Positions 1 through 5,159 of a DNA stretch of 5,159 bases are shown piece after piece. Within the stretch, counting starts at the first letter, position 1. The number at the start of each line of letters is the position of its first letter. A program made the position numbers and the translations under genes. The notes under the pieces were generated by a model, which worked only from the letters and a program-made list of their open reading frames with translations, made no database searches and was not told where the DNA came from. This DNA comes from Candidatus Berkelbacteria bacterium. GTDB taxonomy: Bacteria > Patescibacteriota > UBA1384 > VFKW01. The stretch spans positions 1 to 5,159 of the forward strand of contig VFKW01000018.1 of assembly GCA_009885355.1 (NCBI GenBank), read 5' to 3'.

Positions 1-30
1 AACCCCGGTCACCCCAGTCCGTCCCCCCCA
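1..30 (-). other. G-run-rich junction after the kinase, with a possible start of a next gene
   Basis: The kinase stop TAA (33-31) overlaps an ATG (31-29) as TAATG. From that ATG a frame stays open for the remaining 10 codons to the window edge (MGGTDWGDRG). The coding strand has G-runs of 7, 4 and 4. No terminator separates the kinase from what follows, so the operon probably continues; a response regulator is the natural candidate. The start itself is weakly supported, because no clear Shine-Dalgarno site precedes it. Confidence 0.2.
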
Positions 31-2367
31 TTATTCTTTATTCATTATTCCAACCCCGCCGCCCTCGCCGGCGGTCCCCAACCTAACCACCGCCTTAGCT
101 TCTTTTTCTACTTCTGAGTCCTCTGACTTCACTGGTGTTGTCAAAACTGCTCCTTCGCCCTCATTTGGATCTTCTGGTTTGTCTTTCACGATCGGCAATC
201 TAAACTTAAACGTCGTTCCTTTGCCTCCGCCAGCCGGCTCTACCCAAATCTTGCCCCCATGCAACTCGATCAATTTTTTAGAGATGAACAATCCCAGCCC
301 TGAACCCTGAAACTCATTCTTTTCACGGTTCAACTGGCTAAATTTCTTGAATAATTTATCCGCATCTTCCTGCAAGATCCCAACCCCAGTATCCGTCACG
401 CTAAATTCATATTGCTTCGCCACCATCTTGACTGCAATCGTGATCCCGCCTGTATCTGTAAATTTGATCCCATTGCCCACCAAATTAATAATTACTTCAC
501 GAATTCTATTCACATCACACCAAGTCGCCGGAAATTCCTCTGTCGGCTTTTCAAATTTTAGATAGATCTTCTTCATATCCGACTTGACGATCAACTCATC
601 GATCACACTTTTGACCAGATCCTGCGGAGTGATCTGCCCATACATCAGATGAATTCTCCCCTGCTCGATACGCGACACATTCAAAAGATCCAATATCAAA
701 GCCGCCAGTCGCTTCGACGAAGAATAAACCCTATTCAAATACTCTTCCGCCGTCTTATCAACCTTACCCATCCCCTCTTCCAAAATCATACTCAGATAGC
801 CCTGGATCGCCGCCAACGGCGTATTTAGCTCATGACTGGCCACAGATATGAACTCATCCTTCATCTTATCGACTTCCTTGAGATATTCATTCGCCAATTT
901 GAGATTTTCAAATGCCATCGCCCACTGAACCGCCAAACTGACCTCATTGGCGATCGCCAACATCATACTGGTAGTATCAGCGCTAATATCATCCGCATGC
1001 CTATCAAAAGCAAACACCAAAACCCCAAATTTTTCTTCCTTTGCCGACAGCGGAACCGCCACCATTCCCTTGATTTTACTCTTTACCTGTAGATCATGCC
1101 CCGCCGTCTTATCAAAAGGAGGGCTCATAAAATCCGACAGCTGATTTCCCTTCTGGGGCATCTGATAATGATAAGCCGTCATCAAGAGATTTTCCTCGCT
1201 CTTCAGAGGTACAGAAAACCCCTTGATAGTCTTTTCCCAAACCTTATTCAATTCTTCATTTGACGGAGTCCGCGAGATACAAAACCCCTTCATCTTCTCC
1301 TCATCATCATCCACCAGCCCAACCACAGCCCCCAAACACCCAGCCAACTCCTTCGGAATAGTATCAATAATAGCCTGAATCATAGGCTTCAATTCTTCAT
1401 TATCCAAAATAATATCCGAAAACTTCTGCAACGTCAAAAGGTTCCGATTCCGCTCCGCAACCTGCCCTAAAGCTTTCTCTTTCTCTTCTGCAAGCCTCTC
1501 CATCTCTTTCCTTTGACTAATTTCCTTTTGAATCGATCTGGCAAATTGATAACCAATAAAAGAAACTGAACAAAAAACAATTAATTTATAAAGTTTTACC
1601 TGGAAACCTGATGATGTTAATATTTCTACAAACATCAATATGCTTAATATTATAGGAAATAAAATAGCTCCAATAATAGTTATATTAAATGTTTGGAATG
1701 AAACAATAATAGCAGTCATTAAAATAACAAACAAAAATATAAGGAAATTACCCACCGGAACTAAAGCTGTATAATTAAAAAGGGTCACAACAACAAACGA
1801 GGTTAATATCTGAATACCGAAACAAATTAAAAAAAGAAATAATGAAAATCGTATCATCTTTCGTTCCCTATTTGTAAGATTATTTTTTTTAGAATTTCTC
1901 ACCATACTTACTATTGCCATAACGAAAAGAGGTATAATATGAATACCATTCAAGGGCAGTCCTGGACCCGTTGCAGGAATTATTTCACCACCTGGAGTAA
2001 TATTAACAGAAGAATATGATATAGGAGAAATATTAATTATAGATAGAATCATAGTTAAAACGAGCAAAATAAAAAATTTTTTCCGAGAAAACACATAACC
2101 TGAGTTTAAATAAGCAGAGGAAAAATAATATAAAGACAACATTAAAAAAGGAACTAGAAACATAACGGCTCTTATCCAAAAAAGAGTTAATTCATCTGAT
2201 GTTTTACTAGTTAATGAAAAATAATTGGCTAATACTACAAGGCTAATTAAAATAGAAACCAAAGAAAAAGAAATATTTTCTAATTTTTTTTTCGTAATTA
2301 AAAATATAATTAATCCTAAAATTAATCCACCAATACCAGCAATAGCAGATGACCATAATAATAACAT
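31..2367 (-). CDS. Polytopic membrane sensor histidine kinase (multi-TM, GAF, HisKA, HATPase), 778 aa
   Basis: Seen: about nine hydrophobic segments (roughly 8-25, 31-50, 63-85, 97-115, 142-156, 173-195, 202-225, 229-251, 260-276). The first seven resemble the 7TM input domain found at the N-terminus of some kinases. The longest soluble loop is only about 26 residues (116-141). A charged coiled coil (278-310) leads to a GAF-like domain (about 312-485, ending GMVAVPLSAKEEKFGVLVFAF). The HisKA dimerisation helix has SHELNTPL with phospho-acceptor His512. The ATPase has an N box (INLVGNGIKF, 627-636), DTGVGI (659-664), FKKFSQL and GSGLGLFISKKL (688-699). An acidic, glycine-rich tail (about 727-778) has no recognised fold. 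No receiver domain is present, so a separate response regulator is expected. It should autophosphorylate on His512 in response to a membrane-proximal or lipophilic cue. Odd: base composition changes sharply near the junction of membrane and kinase halves. Last complete gene of the operon; the start ATG 2367 is the only in-frame option close to its SD. Confidence 0.95.
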   Translation of the reverse strand: MLLLWSSAIAGIGGLILGLIIFLITKKKLENISFSLVSILISLVVLANYFSLTSKTSDELTLFWIRAVMFLVPFLMLSLYYFSSAYLNSGYVFSRKKFFILLVLTMILSIINISPISYSSVNITPGGEIIPATGPGLPLNGIHIIPLFVMAIVSMVRNSKKNNLTNRERKMIRFSLFLFLICFGIQILTSFVVVTLFNYTALVPVGNFLIFLFVILMTAIIVSFQTFNITIIGAILFPIILSILMFVEILTSSGFQVKLYKLIVFCSVSFIGYQFARSIQKEISQRKEMERLAEEKEKALGQVAERNRNLLTLQKFSDIILDNEELKPMIQAIIDTIPKELAGCLGAVVGLVDDDEEKMKGFCISRTPSNEELNKVWEKTIKGFSVPLKSEENLLMTAYHYQMPQKGNQLSDFMSPPFDKTAGHDLQVKSKIKGMVAVPLSAKEEKFGVLVFAFDRHADDISADTTSMMLAIANEVSLAVQWAMAFENLKLANEYLKEVDKMKDEFISVASHELNTPLAAIQGYLSMILEEGMGKVDKTAEEYLNRVYSSSKRLAALILDLLNVSRIEQGRIHLMYGQITPQDLVKSVIDELIVKSDMKKIYLKFEKPTEEFPATWCDVNRIREVIINLVGNGIKFTDTGGITIAVKMVAKQYEFSVTDTGVGILQEDADKLFKKFSQLNREKNEFQGSGLGLFISKKLIELHGGKIWVEPAGGGKGTTFKFRLPIVKDKPEDPNEGEGAVLTTPVKSEDSEVEKEAKAVVRLGTAGEGGGVGIMNKE

Positions 2368-2370
2368 TCC

Positions 2371-2376
2371 CCTCCT
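2371..2376 (-). promoter_or_regulatory. Strong but closely spaced Shine-Dalgarno site of the histidine kinase gene
   Basis: A perfect AGGAGG is followed by GGA and then ATG 2367, a spacing of only 3 bases where 5-9 is usual. A second AGG (2380-2378) lies further out at about 10 bases. No in-frame ATG, GTG or TTG occurs in the next several codons (the protein begins MLLLW), so the start is kept. The tight spacing may lower kinase translation relative to the enzymes. Confidence 0.7.
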
Positions 2377-2382
2377 ACCTTT

Positions 2383-3888
2383 TTAAATCAAATACTTCTG
2401 CTTATTTCTACTAGAGAAATACTCATTATCCCCATAATTCCTTACAGAAATTTTAGGGAATACCCGGTCACCAGACGAAGATAATAATTTACTATATTCA
2501 CTTGAAAATATTTTTAAATAATCTGCGAACGTTTTCTCTATTGATGGGATAGCAACATCTTCAACGTCAATATTATTTTTAGTTTCTAAAATAATACTAA
2601 GATACTGGCTCGCGTGGGAATCCTCTATTGTGGACATTACAAACTTCCCACTAAAAAATTTTGAAAAAGGAATTGATGTTAATATATCTTTTATTACCTC
2701 AGGATATATTAAAACACCATAAATTGACGCTGTATAATCATTCCGACCAAAAACGTATAAATACGGCATAGATGAGATTAATATCCCTTGTTTTTCTGCT
2801 AAGCTATTTATATCATTACCAGTAATTTCTTTATAGAGATTAATCACCTCCTCTTTTGTAATAATATTTCCATAATCATGGGTATCATACCTAATCAAAG
2901 GAAGACCTCCTTGACTTGTAAGAACAATATTATTACCAATAATTTCGATAAATCTTGACAATGGATTATACTGCACAAAAGAAGGAACTCTTTTTTCACC
3001 AAACACAGCATGACACAAGCTATCATCAGCATAAGACAGAACCCTAATCAAAGTACAGAATTTTGTTTCAATGCCAATCAGGCCACCCTCTGAAGATCCA
3101 AGGACCGAAGTAACATGATGAAAACTAGAATCTCCAATTTTCTCAAGCATATAATTTCGCCACTTTTCAGAGTAAGGTTCGCCATAAACAACAAATCGTA
3201 AATTTATTTTTTTTAATAATTGAGTAGGAATTCTGTCAACAATATCCTTTGCAAATGGAGGATAGCTATAAATTATAGTTTGTTCAAACTGAGGAGATAT
3301 TGATTTAATTAAATTTATAGTATTATCAATATCAATTCCTGGAGAAACAGATGAATTATGAGGATATTTATACGAGAGATATTTATTTATCAAGAATATA
3401 TAATCTCCGGCGGTCCAAACACCAATACCAGAGCAATTTAAATGAAGAGTAGATACTTTATCAATATCAAAATTATTTACTAAAAAAGAATCAAAACCTT
3501 TTGTGGCACCAAAATCCTGGATTGGATATCTTGGCCAAAAAAGTGGAATTCCAGAGGAACCAGAGCTAGATGTAACAGCTGATTTCCCTACAAAATCACC
3601 ACCTATTAATAAATCCTTAATTGGATAAGCAGTCAAATAATTTTTCTTATTCGTAAGTGGAACTTTTTTAAAATCTTCAAAATTTAGAATATCACCGGGA
3701 TTTATTTTATTTTTTTTTAAAAAATCTTTATATGCTGGAACATTTGATGAGGCGAGCCTAAAATTCTCCAATGCCTGCTTTTCCGACATTTCTTTAAATA
3801 CCGACGAAGGTGCATTCGATGATTTTAGCTCACTTTCTCTAGGATCAAATTTTAACATCTCAGAAAACATATTAATTATTTCATTCAT
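2383..3888 (-). CDS. PaaK/LuxE/CapK-family adenylate-forming ligase, 501 aa
   Basis: Seen: the N-terminal region has the PaaK-like signature NVPAYKDFL (49-57) and VPLTNKKNY (76-84). Next comes the glycine/serine phosphate loop VTSSSGSSGIP (105-115), VVYGEPYSEKWR (233-244), the acceptor-side GSSEGG (264-269), LPLIRYDTHD (329-338, the counterpart of LIRYRTGD), the hinge GRND (381-384) followed by GVLIYP (391-396), and a C-terminal lysine-rich end (NKQKYLI, 495-501) that could supply the catalytic lysine. Known of the family: it activates an organic acid as acyl-AMP and passes it to CoA or another thiol; LuxE passes it to a protein cysteine. The length is somewhat above the usual 430-450 of PaaK and all core motifs are present, so it looks active. 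The substrate cannot be read from sequence; phenylacetate is not implied. It starts 4 bases after the ThiF-like stop and ends 15 bases before the kinase, which implies a shared transcript. It may instead be a ligase for surface polysaccharide decoration, as CapK relatives are often annotated. Confidence 0.9.
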   Translation of the reverse strand: MNEIINMFSEMLKFDPRESELKSSNAPSSVFKEMSEKQALENFRLASSNVPAYKDFLKKNKINPGDILNFEDFKKVPLTNKKNYLTAYPIKDLLIGGDFVGKSAVTSSSGSSGIPLFWPRYPIQDFGATKGFDSFLVNNFDIDKVSTLHLNCSGIGVWTAGDYIFLINKYLSYKYPHNSSVSPGIDIDNTINLIKSISPQFEQTIIYSYPPFAKDIVDRIPTQLLKKINLRFVVYGEPYSEKWRNYMLEKIGDSSFHHVTSVLGSSEGGLIGIETKFCTLIRVLSYADDSLCHAVFGEKRVPSFVQYNPLSRFIEIIGNNIVLTSQGGLPLIRYDTHDYGNIITKEEVINLYKEITGNDINSLAEKQGILISSMPYLYVFGRNDYTASIYGVLIYPEVIKDILTSIPFSKFFSGKFVMSTIEDSHASQYLSIILETKNNIDVEDVAIPSIEKTFADYLKIFSSEYSKLLSSSGDRVFPKISVRNYGDNEYFSSRNKQKYLI

Positions 3889-3892
3889 TTTA

Positions 3893-4969
3893 CTACTCCA
3901 TTCCTAATAAGTTTTTAAAAGCGGCGATTTTTTCTTTTCTAATTTTCTCAAAATTTTCTTGCTTATGTTCAGGATCAAAAAGTTCATCAAAATTAATTAG
4001 CACCCTTTCATCAACAATATCCCGTTTGTTTGCCAAGCACCGTATAAGATAACTAACCAATGCACCTGATAAAAAAACTGAATTAGCTAGCTGTGGGTGC
4101 GTCGGAGCTGTCTTTCCAATTTGAAAAAACCTATCCATAAGAGTCGTCGGAATATTTTCAGGTGAAATGATTGCAATCGCAGCATTTAAAAAGCTGCCCG
4201 GATCCTTTAACATCTTGTGTCTGCCCCCAAAAGGCTGTAAGTTTGGATCAATATCATATCTCTCAATATCAATTAATGAGCCATCTCCCAAATCCGTCGC
4301 CATAATCACAGGAACTTGATATTTGCTAGCAAGTTTCCTAATTTCTAATTTTGCCATAAAATCATCACAAGCATCAATCACTACATCAATTTTAAAATCC
4401 TTAGTAAAAAAATCATCACTATTTCCATTAGTAAAACCTTCTGTATATTCTTTGATATTTAAAAAAGGATTAATTTCCAACATGCTCTTTTTAACTTCGC
4501 TTACTTTACTTTTACCTACAGAGCTAATTCCAAGATGAAGTCGATTTAAATTACTAGGAGATATAATATCAGGATCTGCAATTTTAATATTTTTTGAACC
4601 GCCTCCCCTAGCAATAGTTAGTGCAGAACTTTGTCCAACACTCATCCCGACTATACCAACATTAAACTCATAAAAATTTCTTTGCTCCTCATGAGAAACA
4701 TAGGGCTTATTTCTTGATGTTAAAACCTCAAAGTAATCACTTTCATTTAAAATTTTAAATACCTTACGTAGCCAGGGATAATAAACCCAAATTGCGCCTT
4801 CTTCGTTCTCATAGTCTTTCTTAAAATTAGAAAATTCTTCATCACTAGGCCTTTTGTAAAAGCTTGGAAATCTATACTCAAACAAATCTTTTAGAAATAA
4901 TTCAAATAAATCAACTAACTCAAAATCATCTGAAATATCATTTGGTAAATTTTTATAAAATTTTATCAT
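3893..4969 (-). CDS. ThiF/E1-like adenylyltransferase (Rv1355c-like), 358 aa
   Basis: Seen: an N-terminal extension of about 100 residues (including WVYYPWLRK at 61-69 and a HEEQ segment near 93) leads into a Rossmann-type ThiF/MoeB core. The nucleotide loop is GIVGMSVGQ (105-113). It is followed by ADPD (131-134), SNLNR (139-143), GKSK (152-155) and DACDD (199-203), which match the ATP/Mg-contacting positions of E1-like enzymes. Known of the family: these enzymes adenylate a carboxylate, such as a protein C-terminus or peptide. The extension plus the VGMSVGQ loop resembles the stand-alone part of Rv1355c/MoeY-like proteins, whose substrate is not settled. Odd: no CxxC zinc pairs and only two cysteines (201 and 311), so classical E1 thioester or sulfur-carrier chemistry is unlikely; no nitroreductase domain is fused. 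The start is ATG 4969; in frame upstream, a TGA follows within five codons and no other start lies between. A weak GAGAG site (4979-4983) sits 9 bases ahead. First gene of the operon. The family is confident, the substrate unknown. Confidence 0.92.
   Translation of the reverse strand: MIKFYKNLPNDISDDFELVDLFELFLKDLFEYRFPSFYKRPSDEEFSNFKKDYENEEGAIWVYYPWLRKVFKILNESDYFEVLTSRNKPYVSHEEQRNFYEFNVGIVGMSVGQSSALTIARGGGSKNIKIADPDIISPSNLNRLHLGISSVGKSKVSEVKKSMLEINPFLNIKEYTEGFTNGNSDDFFTKDFKIDVVIDACDDFMAKLEIRKLASKYQVPVIMATDLGDGSLIDIERYDIDPNLQPFGGRHKMLKDPGSFLNAAIAIISPENIPTTLMDRFFQIGKTAPTHPQLANSVFLSGALVSYLIRCLANKRDIVDERVLINFDELFDPEHKQENFEKIRKEKIAAFKNLLGME
3896..3899 (-). promoter_or_regulatory. Shine-Dalgarno site of the ligase gene, overlapping the end of the ThiF-like gene
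   Basis: GGAG on the minus strand lies within the last codons of the upstream gene, 7 bases before ATG 3888. The upstream TAG stop (3895-3893) sits between site and start, so ribosomes ending the first gene are placed at the start of the second. This indicates translational coupling. Confidence 0.75.
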
Positions 4970-4990
4970 ATATACATTCTCTCATTTATA

Positions 4991-5020
4991 AATCAAATAT
5001 ACCATTCAAACTAATCAAAT
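4991..5020 (-). repeat. 8-bp direct repeat ATTTGATT, 22-bp period, in the operon promoter
   Basis: Two identical copies of ATTTGATT lie at 5020-5013 and 4998-4991, exactly 22 bases apart, or about two helical turns. A third TTTGA core lies between them at 5010-5006. The copies overlap the end of the -35 box and the -10 box. Direct repeats of this period are typical of response-regulator sites such as those of LytTR-type proteins. The overlap with both promoter boxes would suit a repressor better than an activator. In DNA this AT-rich the repeat may be accidental. Confidence 0.35.
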
Positions 5021-5024
5021 TCAA
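4996..5024 (-). promoter_or_regulatory. Sigma-70-type promoter of the three-gene operon
   Basis: On the minus strand there is a -35-like TTGAAT (5024-5019), a 17-base spacer and a -10-like TATATT (5001-4996). TG stands one base before the -10, which makes an extended -10. Transcription would start near 4989, giving a leader of about 20 bases before the ATG at 4969. The optimal spacing and extended -10 raise confidence, although the region is AT-rich and chance matches are easy. Confidence 0.6.
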
Positions 5025-5038
5025 TAATAATAGTTTCT

Positions 5039-5143
5039 TTACATAACTCTATTAAACCACAACCAACCCAAATTTCCCATAGCCCCCACCAGCCCCACCA
5101 TTCTATATTCCAACAAACCAAAAAACAACCCCCCCCTCGCCAT
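5039..5143 (-). CDS. Doubtful small ORF, 34 aa, upstream of the operon
   Basis: An ATG at 5143 opens a 34-codon frame ending in TAA (5041-5039), 69 bases ahead of the ThiF-like gene. The predicted product is hydrophobic and rich in Gly, Leu, Trp and Met, with internal ATG codons at 5101 and 5080 and a C-terminal part reading GNLGWLWFNRVM. There is no Shine-Dalgarno site before the first ATG (only an A-tract). GGA stands 8 bases before the 5101 ATG, and a G-run stands very close to the 5080 ATG. It lies upstream of the proposed promoter and would need its own. Another frame in the same G/T-rich stretch is also open, so chance openness is likely. It is listed only because an activating enzyme next to it could act on a small peptide. 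Confidence 0.15.
   Translation of the reverse strand: MARGGLFFGLLEYRMVGLVGAMGNLGWLWFNRVM
5067..5096 (-). other. Putative G-quadruplex motif on the coding strand upstream of the promoter
   Basis: Four G-tracts lie in order: GGGG (5096-5093), GGGGG (5087-5083), GGG (5078-5076) and GGG (5069-5067). The loops of 5, 4 and 6 bases satisfy the usual G3+/loop 1-7 rule. A further run of eight G lies at 5136-5129. The motif ends about 43 bases ahead of the -35 box. Folding is not shown; a simple low-complexity spacer is the alternative. Confidence 0.45.
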
Positions 5144-5159
5144 TTTTTTTTAAAAAAGC

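Larger units (their letters stand above)
4970..5159. other. Leader region upstream of the operon, with a G-rich distal half
   Basis: This 190-base stretch has no convincing gene. The proximal part (4970-5040) is AT-rich and holds the promoter. The distal part (about 5041-5140) has almost no G on the plus strand, so the coding strand is G/T-rich with runs of 8, 5, 4 and 3 G. At the window edge the coding strand reads GCTTTTTT and then nine A. That could be the 3' end of a terminator hairpin of an upstream gene whose other arm is outside the window. No RNA gene is recognised. Confidence 0.6.

Noticed and set aside
56..74. GC-only inverted repeat (CCGCCG at 56-61 and CGGCGG at 69-74, 7-base loop) near the end of the kinase gene, resembling a terminator stem
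   Set aside because: It lies inside the coding tail and is not followed by a U-run on either strand (the minus strand continues with GGGTTGG). It most likely reflects Gly/Ala-rich codons.
347..565. Open frame on the plus strand antisense to the kinase ATPase domain
   Set aside because: The translation has no recognisable motif, no ribosome binding site was evident, and the minus-strand frame encodes clear conserved kinase motifs over the same bases.
832..1144. Two overlapping plus-strand open frames antisense to the GAF/HisKA region
   Set aside because: Both are fully inside the kinase gene, overlap each other and show no protein-family features; they are antisense shadows.
4323..4538. Plus-strand open frame antisense to the ThiF-like core
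   Set aside because: It covers the conserved nucleotide-binding region of the real gene and has no independent support.
4864..5046. Plus-strand open frame spanning the ThiF-like start and the promoter
   Set aside because: It is an Asn/Ile-rich translation typical of AT-rich noncoding DNA, antisense to the gene start and to the proposed promoter.
5011..5157. Minus-strand frame open from near the window edge to TAG 5013-5011, which could be the end of an upstream gene
   Set aside because: The translation is dominated by Trp and Gly from TGG/GGG repeats, it contains no ATG start and it would run through the promoter. I read it as low-complexity DNA, though the sequence beyond 5159 could change that.
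5143..5159. GCTTTTTT followed by nine A on the minus strand, looking like the end of a Rho-independent terminator
   Set aside because: Only one arm would be inside the window, so no hairpin can be shown; it is mentioned in the leader-region entry and not called as a terminator.
1..5159. CRISPR array, tRNA or rRNA genes, insertion sequence ends, attachment sites
   Set aside because: No regularly spaced repeats, cloverleaf-like segments, transposase motifs or flanking inverted repeats were found on reading both strands.

Overview
The window carries three genes in a row, all on the minus strand and read from high to low coordinates. First is a ThiF/E1-like adenylyltransferase (3893-4969), then a PaaK/LuxE/CapK-type adenylate-forming ligase (2383-3888), then a large polytopic membrane histidine kinase (31-2367). 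The gaps are 4 and 15 bases. Ribosome binding sites sit inside them or overlap the preceding stop, so the three read as one operon. A good sigma-70-type promoter (TTGAAT, 17-base spacer, TATATT, extended -10 TG) lies just ahead of the first gene, and no terminator is seen between genes.

Organism: a bacterium using the standard code (tryptophan is TGG; TGA is not read through in the three genes). The style of the kinase, its multi-TM input domain, the sparse gene context and the short spacers would fit an uncultivated lineage such as Patescibacteria/CPR. That is an impression from protein style, not a demonstrated placement.

Region by region (minus-strand order): 4970-5159 is an intergenic leader. 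Its distal half is strikingly G-rich on the coding strand (a possible G-quadruplex and a doubtful 34-codon ORF), and its proximal half is AT-rich and holds the promoter and an 8-bp direct repeat. Positions 1560-4969 are very AT-rich (sampled 60-base blocks about 18-35% G+C) and encode both enzymes plus the membrane half of the kinase. Positions 31 to about 1500 are richer (sampled blocks mostly about 45-58%, with dips to about 35%) and encode the GAF, HisKA and HATPase domains. The last 30 bases are again G-run-rich on the coding strand, and a possible start codon for a next gene overlaps the kinase stop (TAATG).

How the genes may work together: two carboxylate-activating enzymes followed by a membrane sensor kinase is the layout of a signal-synthesis-plus-receptor (quorum-sensing-like) module. 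The composition break falls at the membrane/kinase junction of the sensor gene. The foreign-looking segment is therefore 'synthases plus input domain', leaving the kinase core in the other composition. This recalls the specificity cassettes of comQXP and agrBDC. No signal, response regulator or acyltransferase is visible in the window, so the signalling role is a hypothesis; the three family assignments are firm.
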